Below, in pieces: positions 16,958-25,479 of a DNA stretch of 64,000 bases; position 1 is the first letter of the stretch; each line of letters starts with the position of its first letter. This DNA comes from Kribbella solani (GTDB taxonomy: Bacteria > Actinomycetota > Actinomycetes > Propionibacteriales > Kribbellaceae). The stretch spans positions 5,642,001 to 5,706,000 of the forward strand of contig NZ_JACHNF010000001.1 of assembly GCF_014205295.1 (NCBI RefSeq), written 5' to 3'. Under the pieces are notes generated by a model. It was not told the DNA's origin, did no database searches, and saw only the letters and a list, made by a program, of their open reading frames with translations. Made by a program: the position numbers and the translations under genes.

Positions 16958-17683
16958 TTACCGCGCAGGCGGTTGGAAGCCGTTGCGCGGTGTCCCGGCC
17001 GCCCACCACGGCACCCAGGGACGCTGGGTCTGCAGCTCGTCGACACGCTGGATCAGGATCACCGCGAGCACGGCCGCGCCGGTGGTGAACAGCGCCGAGA
17101 CGGAGGACAGTATGACGTTCGTACGCAGGTCACCGAGCTGCGACGCGCCGGCGAGTACGCCTCTTTGGACAATGTTTCCGGTCACCAGCCCGGCCACCCA
17201 GGTCAGCCACCAGGCCCACACCAGCCGCGTGCCCGGCACATCCTTCAGAGCCGGCGTGTGCGGATCGGTGCGCGCATCGCTGGCCGCGACGATGTCGTCG
17301 ACGACCTGCTTGGGGTACCAGAGGTTCACCACCGGGACGAGCCAGCAGCCGATCACCCAGCCGCGGGTGTGCCGATGCTCGCCACGGCAGAACATCTCCG
17401 CGTTCCAGCGCACCCGCCAGAGCCAGACGATGAACACGACCGCGGCCGAGAGCAGCGCGAGCGCGGACACGATGCCGAGCGACCCGGAGATCAGATCCGC
17501 CTCGTCCAGCCGGCCCGGATCGTCGCCGTACGTCTTCAGCGTGTGGTACGAGTAGCCGTCGGACCATGCGGTGGCCCAGGTGGTGACCGTGACCAGCCCG
17601 ATCAGGATCGACGCGCCGAGGCCCATCGCCCGCTCGGAACTGAACCAGCGGTCCAGCGGCACCTGCGGTACCCGGCTCGACAT
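16958..17683 (-). CDS. DUF4328 membrane protein (short paralogue)
   Basis: A 241-residue protein made almost entirely of the DUF4328 domain: about four membrane helices, with FIVWLWRVRWNAEMFCRGEH, TRGWVIGCWLVPVVNLWYP and KQVVDDIVAASD closely matching the neighbour at 14740. It ends soon after the last helix, so it lacks the low-complexity tail. The two genes look like a tandem duplication. Function unknown. The 208 bases between them show no gene. Confidence 0.82.
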   Translation of the reverse strand: MSSRVPQVPLDRWFSSERAMGLGASILIGLVTVTTWATAWSDGYSYHTLKTYGDDPGRLDEADLISGSLGIVSALALLSAAVVFIVWLWRVRWNAEMFCRGEHRHTRGWVIGCWLVPVVNLWYPKQVVDDIVAASDARTDPHTPALKDVPGTRLVWAWWLTWVAGLVTGNIVQRGVLAGASQLGDLRTNVILSSVSALFTTGAAVLAVILIQRVDELQTQRPWVPWWAAGTPRNGFQPPAR

Positions 17684-17792
17684 GGATCACGTTTAGCACA
17701 ACTGGGCGTGACCAGGCGAGAACATGCCGTCAGTACCGGTCCGTGGCGTATTTCCGCGAGAAACTGTCGGCGCGACCGGTCAGGATGGGTAC

Positions 17793-18266
17793 ATGCGCTG
17801 GACCGTGATCGATTCGCCGATCGGTGACCTGACGCTCGCGGTCGACGAGACCGGGCTCTGCCGGCTGAACTTCGGCGCCACCGAGCACCCGCTCGCGGCC
17901 GATCCGCTGCTGACCGACGCCGCCGAGCAGTTGAAGGCGTACTTCGCGGGCGAGCTGCAGGAGTTCACCCTGCCGCTCTCGGTCCGTACCGGCTCCACCT
18001 TCGAGCGCGCGGTCTGGCAGCAGCTGACCCGGATTCCGTACGGCGAGATGCAGACGTACGGCGAGGTGGCGAAGATCGTCGGCGATGCCGGCGCCGCCCG
18101 CGCCGTCGGGACCGCCTGCAACCGGAACCCGATCGCGATCGTGGTGCCCTGCCACCGGGTGGTCGGCGCCGGCGGCAAGATGGTCGGCTTCGGCGGCGGC
18201 ATCCCGGCCAAGCGGCATCTGCTCGAGCTCGAGGCCCGGATCAGCCTCGAGACGATGTGGACCTGA
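17793..18266 (+). CDS. ogt: Methylated-DNA--protein-cysteine methyltransferase
   Basis: A 157-residue protein with the active-site motif IVVPCHRVVG (Cys120) and the DNA-binding helix-turn-helix region YGEMQTYGEVAKIVGDAGAA. The enzyme moves alkyl groups from O6-alkylguanine to its own cysteine in a suicidal repair reaction. The length fits the single-domain Ogt/AGT class. The ATG at 17793 follows CAGGAT by 6 bases, which suits a -10 element with a leaderless start. Fifteen-base tandem repeats begin at its stop codon. Confidence 0.94.
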   Translation: MRWTVIDSPIGDLTLAVDETGLCRLNFGATEHPLAADPLLTDAAEQLKAYFAGELQEFTLPLSVRTGSTFERAVWQQLTRIPYGEMQTYGEVAKIVGDAGAARAVGTACNRNPIAIVVPCHRVVGAGGKMVGFGGGIPAKRHLLELEARISLETMWT

Positions 18267-18305
18267 GACCCGACCGCCTGAGACCCGACCGGCCGAGACC
18301 TGACG
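18262..18305. repeat. 15-bp tandem repeat at the ogt stop codon
   Basis: CCTGAGACCCGACCG is present at 18262-18276 and 18277-18291, followed by a degenerate 14-base copy at 18292-18305. The first copy holds the ogt stop codon. Confidence 0.75.
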
Positions 18306-18433
18306 AAGATCTGACACTCGGCGACGCGTGCGCGGGCGCGCCACCGGTCACCGAGGCACTACCGTTTGAAGCGAGCGATTCAGCGCCCAGCGTCAGCTCA
18401 CGCGCCGCCATCCTGCTGCCGGAAGACAGACAA

Positions 18434-18745
18434 ATGAACAAAGCCCGCACCTCTGACCACCACGACCCCGATCTGAGCGCACTGATGAACAAGAGCGCGG
18501 AGGAGTGGTCGGCTCCCGAGATCCAGAGCGCCGCCCGCGCCGCGCTCCGGACGCACGCGCCGGACCGGGAGCCGATGACCTGGACCAAGCGGTTCAAGGT
18601 CGTTCCGTGGCTGCACCGCAACGATGCCGTCTGCCTCAGCTGCGGCGGCAGTTACCCGTGCATCACCCATCGGTACGCCACCCAGTTGCTCTCCGCCGGC
18701 CGGTACCAGCTCACCAAGCCCGACCACCCGGAAGCCCAGAACTAG
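18434..18745 (+). CDS. Small hypothetical protein with a Cys/His cluster
   Basis: A 103-residue protein. The C-terminal half has CLSCGGSYPCITHRY, three cysteines and a histidine that could bind a metal. The middle WTKRFKVVPWLHRND is basic and aromatic. No family is recognised. The ATG at 18434 has only a weak GGAAGA site, and an in-frame extension upstream is possible. It is followed by a strong terminator at 18780. Confidence 0.6.
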   Translation: MNKARTSDHHDPDLSALMNKSAEEWSAPEIQSAARAALRTHAPDREPMTWTKRFKVVPWLHRNDAVCLSCGGSYPCITHRYATQLLSAGRYQLTKPDHPEAQN

Positions 18746-18779
18746 GCCGAACCAGCTGCCGAACTGCCTCCGGACAGAC

Positions 18780-18814
18780 GAAGGTCCCGGATCCGTCGTG
18801 GATCCGGGACCTTC
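18780..18814. terminator. Perfect bidirectional terminator
   Basis: GAAGGTCCCGGATCC (18780-18794) pairs with GGATCCGGGACCTTC (18800-18814) over a 5-base loop, giving a 15-bp perfect stem between two convergent genes. Confidence 0.85.
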
Positions 18815-18829
18815 GCCGTTGCGGTGAGA

Positions 18830-19735
18830 TCAGGAATCGGTGGGCTTGGACTCGCTCGAGCCCGCCGGCTTCCTGGTGGTGGTCTTCTTCGCGGCGCCGT
18901 TCGACGCCGCCTTCACGTCAGCCTCGACATCCTTCGCGCTGTCCTGCTTGGCCGCCGCCTTGGGCGCGTCCGCCTTGGCCGAATCGGCCTTCGGCGCGTC
19001 AGCCGTCGAGCTCTGGGCATTCGAGCTCTGGGCATTCGAGCCTTGGGCATTCGAGCTTTGGGCCTTGGGCGGGTCGGACGGCTTGGCGTCGCTCTTGCCG
19101 TTCGCCGACGGGCTCGTCGTCCCGTTCGCCGAAGCGGTGCCCTCGGCGGGCCGCGTCGACGAGGCCGGCGCGGAGCTGTAGTCCCGCCCGCTCGTCGGCG
19201 TCGACTGCCAGGCCGGCTCCGGCGGGGTGAGCAGCTTCTTCACCGCGGCCGCGGCCAGCGCGCCCAGGCCCAGGAACAGCACCACGTTGCGGAGCTTGTG
19301 GCTCTTCTTCGGCACCTCGAGCTCGCCCTTGAGCGCGGCCTTGGTGGCCTTGCCCCGGCGGCTGGTCTCCTCGACCACCGGCTCGGCGGCGGCCGCGAGG
19401 GTCGCCAGCGCGGCGGTGACCTTCGGCAGCACGTCGTCGTTCAGCCGCTCGCGGGCCTTCTCGGCCGCGTGCTCGGTGGCCGGTCCGACCTTCGCCAGCG
19501 CGTCGTCGAGCGCCGGTCCGGCCTTACCCACCGCCTGGTGCGCGAGGTGCGCGCCCCGCTCGACGGCCTTCTCGGCGTACGGCGACACCTTCTCCCGTGC
19601 GGTGCCCACGGCCGGCGCGAGATGCTCCCGAACCTGGCCGACGGCCGGTCCGAGCTTCTCCGACGCCGACTCGGCAAGCGGCCGGACCCGACCCTTCGCG
19701 GTCTCGACCCGGCCCTTGGACTTCCTCAAACCCAC
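18830..19735 (-). CDS. DUF5324-like amphipathic-helix membrane protein
   Basis: A 301-residue protein. The first ~150 residues are repeats of amphipathic helix (for example EHLAPAVGTAREKVSPYAEK and VGKAGPALDDALAKVGPATE) resembling LEA or apolipoprotein helices. One membrane helix follows (NVVLFLGLGALAAAAVKKLL), then a Ser/Ala/Lys-rich disordered tail with NAQSS repeats. Similar proteins labelled DUF5324 lie next to ppiA in Streptomyces, which fits here. GTG at 19735 was chosen for the GAGGAGGG site in front of it. Function unknown; membrane or cell-envelope association is likely. Confidence 0.7.
   Translation of the reverse strand: MGLRKSKGRVETAKGRVRPLAESASEKLGPAVGQVREHLAPAVGTAREKVSPYAEKAVERGAHLAHQAVGKAGPALDDALAKVGPATEHAAEKARERLNDDVLPKVTAALATLAAAAEPVVEETSRRGKATKAALKGELEVPKKSHKLRNVVLFLGLGALAAAAVKKLLTPPEPAWQSTPTSGRDYSSAPASSTRPAEGTASANGTTSPSANGKSDAKPSDPPKAQSSNAQGSNAQSSNAQSSTADAPKADSAKADAPKAAAKQDSAKDVEADVKAASNGAAKKTTTRKPAGSSESKPTDS
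19006..19065. repeat. Four 15-bp tandem repeats inside the DUF5324-like gene
   Basis: TCGAGCTCTGGGCAT repeats four times (19006-19065) with a few substitutions in the last two units. On the coding strand it encodes NAQ(S/G)S repeats in the disordered tail. Confidence 0.85.
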
Positions 19736-19985
19736 GGTTCCCTCCTCGGTGCCACCCGCCCCGGCGGACAGCTCTCCCGCCCATCGGCGACATGGGCTCG
19801 TTCTGGTCACTGCTCTGGACAAATCCGGCTGCATCTGCATCGTACGACGTCACGAGTCGATAACCCCGTGCCCCCACCGGACGGATCCCACACCTGCCCG
19901 CCGATGCCCGTCGATGCCACGGTTCTTGGAGCCGCATGACAGGATCGAGCATGTAAGCCGCATTTTCCGACTAGGAGTGACTCCC

Positions 19986-20528
19986 GTGGCCGAAGAGCTG
20001 TACGCGACCCTGCAGACGAACAAGGGTGACGTCGTCATCAAGTTGTTCCCCAACCAGGCGCCGAAGACGGTGGACAACTTCGTCGGCCTGGCCGAGGGCA
20101 GCAAGGAGTGGACCGACCCGGAGACCGGTCAGCCCACCACGAAGCCGTTCTACGACGGCCTGACCTTCCACCGGGTGATCGACGGCTTCATGATCCAGGG
20201 CGGCTGCCCGCTCGGCACCGGCACCGGCACGCCCGGGTACCAGTTCGACGACGAGATCCACCCGGAGCTCCAGTTCGACCGCCCGTACCTGCTCGCGATG
20301 GCGAACGCCGGGATCCAGTACGGTCACGGCACCAACGGCTCGCAGTTCTTCGTCACCGTCGTTCCGACCTCGCACCTGAACCGCAAGCACACCATCTTCG
20401 GCGAGGTCGCCGACGACGACTCGAAGAAGGTCGTGGACGCGATCGCGACCAGCAAGACCGCGCCCGGCGACCGGCCGCTCGAGCCGATCGTGATCAACAA
20501 GGTAGTCATCGAGCGCAAGAACGCCTGA
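19986..20528 (+). CDS. ppiA: Cyclophilin-type peptidyl-prolyl cis-trans isomerase
   Basis: A 180-residue cytosolic cyclophilin. Family motifs are visible: VVIKLFPNQAPKTVDNFVGL, YDGLTFHRVIDGFMIQGG, the active-site region NGSQFFVTV, and LNRKHTIFGEV. It catalyses proline isomerisation during folding. GTG at 19986 has AGGAG 8 bases upstream; GTG at 19977 is the other candidate. A hairpin terminator and then the rhomboid gene follow on the same strand, the usual actinobacterial pair. Confidence 0.95.
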   Translation: MAEELYATLQTNKGDVVIKLFPNQAPKTVDNFVGLAEGSKEWTDPETGQPTTKPFYDGLTFHRVIDGFMIQGGCPLGTGTGTPGYQFDDEIHPELQFDRPYLLAMANAGIQYGHGTNGSQFFVTVVPTSHLNRKHTIFGEVADDDSKKVVDAIATSKTAPGDRPLEPIVINKVVIERKNA

Positions 20529-20535
20529 GCTATCG

Positions 20536-20558
20536 GCGGGGCCGGGAGCCGGCCCCGC
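20536..20558 (+). terminator. Hairpin between ppiA and the rhomboid gene
   Basis: GCGGGGCCGG (20536-20545) pairs with CCGGCCCCGC (20549-20558) over a 3-base loop, directly followed by TCTTCC. It may terminate or attenuate transcription into the rhomboid gene, which starts 35 bases later. Confidence 0.65.
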
Positions 20559-20592
20559 TCTTCCAGGCTCTTCAGGGGAGGAACGCACCGGC

Positions 20593-21336
20593 GTGACCGA
20601 GACCGTCTGCTACCGGCACCCGGATCGGCCCGCCGGGGTGCGCTGCCAGCGCTGCGACCGGCCGATCTGCCCGTCCTGCATGAACAGCGCCGCCGTCGGC
20701 TTCCAGTGCCCGAGCTGTTTCACCGAGGGCGTCCGCTCGGTGCCCCGGACCCGGACCTCGCTCGGCGGCATCCAGCGCGGCAACCAGTCGATCGTCACGT
20801 ACGTGCTGCTGGCGCTGAACGTGCTGGTGTTCATCGCGGTCCGCACCGGCAGCCCACAGCTCGTGAACGATCTGGTGATGGTCCCGGTGCTGGCCGAGCA
20901 CGAGCCGTGGCGGCTGCTCACGTCGGCGTTCACGCACCTGCAGATCTTCCACATCTTCTCGAACCTGTTCATGCTCTGGCAGCTCGGTCCGCCGCTGGAG
21001 CAGATGCTCGGCCGGCTGCGCTTCACGGTCCTCTACCTGCTGTCCGCGCTCGGCGGCAGCGTCGCGGTCTGGATCCTGTCCAGCCCGGGCGGCGCGACCC
21101 TCGGCGCGTCCGGCGCGGTGCTCGGCCTGGTCGGCGCGCTGCTGGTGATCCACCGTGCCCGCGGCCAGGACATCACCTGGATCATCATGTACGTCGGCGT
21201 CACCGCGTTCCTGTCCTTCGTGATCCCGAACGTGTCCTGGGAAGGCCACCTCGGCGGCTTCGTCGTCGGCGCGGCGATCGCCTGGATCTACCTCCAGCTG
21301 GCCAAGCACAACCGGCGCGACAAACAAAAGGCCTAG
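20593..21336 (+). CDS. Rhomboid family intramembrane serine protease with N-terminal zinc ribbon
   Basis: A 247-residue protein. Residues 6-43 hold a Cys/His cluster (CYRHPDRPAGVRCQRCDRPI, then CPSC) typical of the B-box-like zinc module found on actinobacterial rhomboids. Six membrane helices follow. Catalytic residues are Ser173 in GASGAVLG and His219 in EGHLGG, with Asn124 in HIFSNLFMLW as oxyanion support. The enzyme cleaves membrane proteins within the bilayer; its substrates are unknown. The start is GTG at 20593. Confidence 0.93.
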   Translation: MTETVCYRHPDRPAGVRCQRCDRPICPSCMNSAAVGFQCPSCFTEGVRSVPRTRTSLGGIQRGNQSIVTYVLLALNVLVFIAVRTGSPQLVNDLVMVPVLAEHEPWRLLTSAFTHLQIFHIFSNLFMLWQLGPPLEQMLGRLRFTVLYLLSALGGSVAVWILSSPGGATLGASGAVLGLVGALLVIHRARGQDITWIIMYVGVTAFLSFVIPNVSWEGHLGGFVVGAAIAWIYLQLAKHNRRDKQKA

Positions 21337-21442
21337 GCCACAATTCCGGCTCAGTTGGATAAAACCCGGTGACAACCCGGCGCGGGTACTCGTCTAATCA
21401 GGTGACGTCCCGACGGGGGACCGACTTGGTTAGGACATCCAG

Positions 21443-21604
21443 ATGAGCCCACGCGCGGTGGACAAACGGGCCCGGCCCGGCAACGAACAGCATGCGATCC
21501 GGCCGCCGGCCCCGGAAACCCCGAGCGCGATCACCGTGCTCGCGGCCGCGGACCACCCGAGCAACCGGATCTCCCACCAGAAGCCACCCGCCAAGGCTTC
21601 CTGA
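21443..21604 (+). CDS. Possible 53-residue hypothetical protein
   Basis: An ATG at 21443 opens a 53-codon frame (MSPRAVDKRARPGNEQ...) ending at 21604, basic and Pro/Ala-rich with no known motif. TAGGAC at 21431-21436 lies 6 bases upstream, like the -10 elements in front of other probable leaderless genes here. The rest of the 295-base gap (21337-21631) shows nothing else. It could equally be non-coding. Confidence 0.3.
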   Translation: MSPRAVDKRARPGNEQHAIRPPAPETPSAITVLAAADHPSNRISHQKPPAKAS

Positions 21605-21631
21605 ACAGCCCGGGACCTGCGCGGGCGGTGG

Positions 21632-22636
21632 TCAGCGCAGCAGGAGACAGCTGTCGCCGAACTCGTGCCACAGGTAGTTCTCGTGCAGCGCGGCGTCGTA
21701 CGCGCGTTGCACCAACTCCGTGCCGGCGACTGATTCGAGCAGGAGCAGGTGGGATGCCTCCGGTGCATGCCAGCCGGTGATCAGGCCGTCCACTACCCGC
21801 GGCGGGTTCTCCGGTCGGAGTACCAGGTCGGTCCAGCCATGTGATGGCGAGACGGAGCCGTCCGGTGCGACAGCTGACTCGATCGCGCGCACGGCGGTGG
21901 TGCCCACTGCGATCACCCTGCCGCCGTTGGCCTGCACCCAGTTCACCAACCGGGCAGTGTGTACGGGCACGTCGTACCGCTCGGGCTGTGGCGTCTCGTG
22001 GCTTTCCAGCGAAGACACGCCGCAATGCAAGGTGATCGGCGCGATCAGTACGCCCTGGGCCGCGAGCTGACTCACCAGTTCGAAGCTGAAAGGACGTGCG
22101 GCGCTAGGCATCTCCGCACTACCAGGTTCGCGGGCAAAGACGGTTTGGTACGACGCCAGCGGCCAGCGCTTGCCGACATAGTTGTACGTGATCGGACGGC
22201 CGTACCGCTGGAGGTAACCGAGTACGTCAGCCACCGGCGGCTTGGCGATCCACAAGCGGTTGCCAGGCGAGTACGGCGCCAACAGCGTCAGTACGCCCTC
22301 CGGCAATGGCACCTGGTCCCCAGCCGCACCGGCCAGCATCGGTGCGCCGCCTTCACGCAGTTCGACCACCCAGGTGCCGTCGTCAAGTGGTGCAGAGAAG
22401 TGCACTGTGTACGACGGTCCGTCAACCGCCGCGGCCAGCGTGCCGGAGGTGTTCACCAGCAACAGGTCACCAGCTCGCAAGTGATCACCCAGCCGGTCGA
22501 AGCGGGTGTGCGTGACGGTCGACCCCTCCGCGACCAGCAGCTTCACCTGGTCCCGTGACAAACCACGGGCCTCCGGCGGTTCACCGGCACTCAGTGCATC
22601 CGGCAGGACGAACCTCGTGTGTGGATGCACTTTCAC
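21632..22636 (-). CDS. QueA-like S-adenosylmethionine:tRNA ribosyltransferase-isomerase family protein
   Basis: A 334-residue protein of the QueA family. The N-terminal RFVLPDALSAGEPPEARGLSR is the form seen in the actinobacterial branch. Family core motifs are LLVNTSGTLAAAV, ITYNYVGKRWPLASYQTVFA, ITLHCGVSSLESHE and VIAVGTTAVRAIES. Classical QueA transfers the ribose of SAM to 7-aminomethyl-7-deazaguanine in tRNA during queuosine synthesis. No other queuosine gene is seen in the window, so the substrate of this version is uncertain. Its start overlaps the stop of the upstream SDR gene by 4 bases, so the two are co-translated. Confidence 0.8.
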   Translation of the reverse strand: MKVHPHTRFVLPDALSAGEPPEARGLSRDQVKLLVAEGSTVTHTRFDRLGDHLRAGDLLLVNTSGTLAAAVDGPSYTVHFSAPLDDGTWVVELREGGAPMLAGAAGDQVPLPEGVLTLLAPYSPGNRLWIAKPPVADVLGYLQRYGRPITYNYVGKRWPLASYQTVFAREPGSAEMPSAARPFSFELVSQLAAQGVLIAPITLHCGVSSLESHETPQPERYDVPVHTARLVNWVQANGGRVIAVGTTAVRAIESAVAPDGSVSPSHGWTDLVLRPENPPRVVDGLITGWHAPEASHLLLLESVAGTELVQRAYDAALHENYLWHEFGDSCLLLR

Positions 22637-23352
22637 GACGTCACCGCCGGCGCGAACTCGGCTGCTCGGTACCTACCACTCTCCGGGCGGTTGTCCAGCA
22701 ACTGCAGGAACGCGGGTACGACCGTCGCGGGCTCCGGCCGATCGGAGATGTCCTCACCAGGGAACGCCGCCTGGTGCATCGCCGTCCGCAGATCACCTGG
22801 ATCGACCGCGTACACAGCCAATGCGGGATGCTCAGCGGCCAGCACCCGAGTCGCGTGATCTAGCGCGGCCTTGGCGGAGCCGTAGCCGCCCCAGGTCTCG
22901 TACGCCTCAACTGCCGCGTCGGAGCTGATGTTGATCAGCACACCGGATGCCGCGGTCAGCGCGGGGAGCAGTGCTTGTGTCAGTGCGATCGGCGCGAGTA
23001 CGTCGACCTCGTACACGCGACGTAGTTCGTCGAGGTCGGCGGTGCCGAGTGGCTGCAACGGGCTCGGGCCGAGGTAGCTGGCGTTGTTCACGATCAGGTC
23101 CAGCCGGCCGAGCCCGGCGATCGCGTCCACCAGGTCGGCGCGGTGATCCGGGTCGGTGATGTCACCGGCCAGCGGGACCACGTCGGTGCGGCCGGCCAGC
23201 GCGTCGGCGGCATCTTTCAGCGCCTCGGCGCCGCGAGCGTCGATCACCAGCGCCCAACCGCGATCGGCCAGCCCGTGCGCGAGCGCGAGACCGAGCCCGG
23301 CGGACGCACCGGTGACGAGAGCGACAGGACGGTCGGACGGTTCAGGAGTCAT
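22633..23352 (-). CDS. Short-chain dehydrogenase/reductase
   Basis: A 239-residue SDR. The cofactor motif is TGASAGLG (TGxxxGxG), the structural motif NNAS follows, and the catalytic residues are Ser in INISSDAAVE and the pair YGSAK (YxxxK). The first helix suggests NADP(H) or NAD(H) binding; the substrate is unknown. ATG at 23352 is preferred to a TTG at 23373. It is upstream of, and overlaps, the QueA-like gene. Confidence 0.88.
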   Translation of the reverse strand: MTPEPSDRPVALVTGASAGLGLALAHGLADRGWALVIDARGAEALKDAADALAGRTDVVPLAGDITDPDHRADLVDAIAGLGRLDLIVNNASYLGPSPLQPLGTADLDELRRVYEVDVLAPIALTQALLPALTAASGVLINISSDAAVEAYETWGGYGSAKAALDHATRVLAAEHPALAVYAVDPGDLRTAMHQAAFPGEDISDRPEPATVVPAFLQLLDNRPESGRYRAAEFAPAVTS

Positions 23353-23473
23353 GCGGCCACCGTCGTACCTCAACTGAACTTGATGTCAAGGGTTGCCATC
23401 AGCATCGAATGGTCGAAGTCGTGACCCAGGCCGGTGCCTACGGTGATGAGCAGGACGAGCACAGGGAGCAGCC

Positions 23474-23701
23474 ATGCCAGACGGAAGGCAAGAGAGCGGC
23501 GACGACGGCCAGACCAGATACGAGCAGAAGCAGTTCGAGGCCGGCTTGGGCGGCACCCGGAGCGACCCGAAGGGCACGCCGGTCGAGAGCGGCTGGCTGT
23601 CGGACCCGAAGAAGACCCTCGACGGCGATTCGCACGGTGCGAAGAAGCAGACCGGCAGCCGGACCAGGGACTCCGGCGGTCGGCGCGGCACCCAGCGGTA
23701 G
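23474..23701 (+). CDS. Small hydrophilic hypothetical protein
   Basis: A 75-residue, highly charged, Gly/Asp/Lys-rich protein (QTRYEQKQFEAGLGGTRSD; KKTLDGDSHGAKKQTGSRT), probably disordered. GGGAGC lies 6 bases before the ATG. No family is recognised. Coding is supported by length in a normal frame and a plausible ribosome-binding site only. Confidence 0.5.
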   Translation: MPDGRQESGDDGQTRYEQKQFEAGLGGTRSDPKGTPVESGWLSDPKKTLDGDSHGAKKQTGSRTRDSGGRRGTQR

Positions 23702-23712
23702 CACTTCCCGGG

Positions 23713-25350
23713 TTACGGCTCCGGGAGCAGGATGCCTGGGTTGAGGACGTGGTTCGGGTCGAGGGTGGTTTTGACTGCCTGGAGGGCTTCGACGGCTAGT
23801 GGGCCGATTTCGGTGACGTAGGCGTCGCGGTGGTCGGTGCCGACGCCGTGGTGGTGCGAGATCGTGCCGCCGACGGTTGCGATCGCCTGGTTCGCGGCTG
23901 ATTTCGCCGACCGCCATTGCGCGATCGGGTCGTCGGCCTGGGCGCAGATGACGGTGAAGTAGAGCGATGCGCCCGTCTCGTACACATGGGAGATGTGGCA
24001 GAGCACCAACGGTGGTGTCGCGCTCAGTGCGCCGACGATCGCCTCGGTGACGGCCGCCTTCAGCGCGGGGATGCGGGACCAGAACGCGGCGGTCTCGAGC
24101 GTCTCCACCAGCGCGCCTTCGTCCAGGAGCGGATCGCGCAGGTACGGGGCCCGGTACCGGCCGGTGCGCCACGTCTCGCCCGGACCTTCGCCCAGGTTCG
24201 TACCGCCGGCCGCGGTGAGTACGTCCGCGGTTGCCCGGTTGTACGGGCCGTCGAAGCCGATGATCGCGAGTACGCCGCCGGAACCGCCGCCGAGGACATC
24301 CGGGTCGGCGAGGTTCACCGCCGTCTCGACCTCGTCGGACAGCCGGAGCACGGTCGGCAACGGTCCGTCCTGCGCGAGCCGACGGACGGCGGTCAGTCCG
24401 GCGTCGAAGTTCTCGAACCGCCAGCCCTCGAAATGCCGCTCTGCCGGGCGCGGGCGAATCCGGACCCGTACCGAGGTGATGATCCCGAACGCGCCCTCCG
24501 ACCCGAGCACCAGTTGCCGGAGGTCCGGCCCGGCCGCGGACATCGGCGCCCGCCCCAGCTCGACCGTGCCGCGCGGCGTGGCGAGCGTCAGCCCGACCAC
24601 CATCTGGTCGAACCGCCCGTACCCCGCCGAGGACTGACCGCTCGAACGCGCGGCCGCGTAGCCGCCGATCGACGCGCCTTCGTAGGACTGCGGGAAGTGG
24701 CCGAGCGTGTACCCGTGCTCGGCCAGCAACGCCTCGGCGGCGGGGCCACGGACGCCGGCCTGGAGCGTCGCGGTACGCGAGATCTCGTCCAGCTCGACCA
24801 ACTGGTCCAGCCGGCGCAGGTCCACGGTCACGAACCGCCGCGACGGCGCCAGCCCACCGACGACCGAGGTCCCGCCCGAGTACGGAACGAGGGCCAGCTC
24901 GTGCTCGGCGCAGCCGGCCAGCAGCGCGGCCACTTCGTCGTGGGAGGCCGGATAGACGACCGCGTCCGGCATCCCGGAGGCGTCACCGGCGCGGAACCTG
25001 AGCAGATCGGTCGTCGAGTAGCCGCGGGTGTGTGCCCATCGCGAGGACAGGTCGGACGCCACGTGCTCGGCGCCGACAACTGACGCGAGGAAACTGAGCT
25101 GCCCATCAGTCAACCTGTGCAGGTCCTCGGCACCCCGAGGCTCATTCCCAATCCGCGCCCCGCCCGAATCGGGGCCGGCCGAGCCACGACCGGCCGAATC
25201 GGGGCCGGCCGCGCCGGGAGGCGTCTGAGGGCGCTTGACGCCCAGGTGCTTGAGTGCGTCGATCGCCGCCGCCGGGAGGGCGACGGGGTGCGTTGGGTCG
25301 CCCCAGCGGCCCGGCGTGAGTTGCACCACCGGGAGGTCCGATTCGGTCAT
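23713..25350 (-). CDS. FAD-binding oxidoreductase of the alkyldihydroxyacetonephosphate synthase type
   Basis: A 545-residue vanillyl-alcohol-oxidase-superfamily flavoprotein. FAD-binding motifs are LVPYSGGTSVVGG and LVLGSEGAFGIITSV; the C-terminal histidine motif ISHHHGVGTDHRDAY is the AGPS hallmark. AGPS swaps the acyl chain of acyl-DHAP for a fatty alcohol to make ether lipids; bacterial homologues may act on other substrates. The ATG at 25350 has a GGGAGG site. A Gly/Ala/Asp-rich insertion with near-duplicate AGPDS units sits near residues 45-75. It is divergent from a TetR regulator and a glpD gene that supplies DHAP. Confidence 0.87.
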   Translation of the reverse strand: MTESDLPVVQLTPGRWGDPTHPVALPAAAIDALKHLGVKRPQTPPGAAGPDSAGRGSAGPDSGGARIGNEPRGAEDLHRLTDGQLSFLASVVGAEHVASDLSSRWAHTRGYSTTDLLRFRAGDASGMPDAVVYPASHDEVAALLAGCAEHELALVPYSGGTSVVGGLAPSRRFVTVDLRRLDQLVELDEISRTATLQAGVRGPAAEALLAEHGYTLGHFPQSYEGASIGGYAAARSSGQSSAGYGRFDQMVVGLTLATPRGTVELGRAPMSAAGPDLRQLVLGSEGAFGIITSVRVRIRPRPAERHFEGWRFENFDAGLTAVRRLAQDGPLPTVLRLSDEVETAVNLADPDVLGGGSGGVLAIIGFDGPYNRATADVLTAAGGTNLGEGPGETWRTGRYRAPYLRDPLLDEGALVETLETAAFWSRIPALKAAVTEAIVGALSATPPLVLCHISHVYETGASLYFTVICAQADDPIAQWRSAKSAANQAIATVGGTISHHHGVGTDHRDAYVTEIGPLAVEALQAVKTTLDPNHVLNPGILLPEP

Positions 25351-25384
25351 CTCTGCCTCCCGTTGACGGGGGTTGCGAGGTAGC

Positions 25385-25427
25385 GTCCGTGGGAGGTGGA
25401 ACCCCCTGGCCTCCACCTCCCACGGAC
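25385..25427. promoter_or_regulatory. 16-bp perfect hairpin in the divergent AGPS/TetR promoter
   Basis: Bases 25385-25400 (GTCCGTGGGAGGTGGA) pair perfectly with 25412-25427 across an 11-base loop. It lies 34 bases upstream of the AGPS-like start codon, in its probable 5' leader. A terminator makes no sense between divergent genes, so attenuation, messenger stability or protein binding are the options. Confidence 0.6.
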
Positions 25428-25446
25428 AGTTCCGGGATGCCGGAGT

Positions 25447-25479
25447 CGCTGATACACTCTGACATGTGATGTCTCAGCG
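25447..25479. promoter_or_regulatory. TetR operator candidate
   Basis: CGCTGATACA (25447-25456) and TGTCTCAGCG (25470-25479) are inverted copies of CGCTGANACA with a 13-base spacer, overlapping the start of the TetR gene. The position fits autoregulation and control of the divergent flavoprotein gene. Confidence 0.5.
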
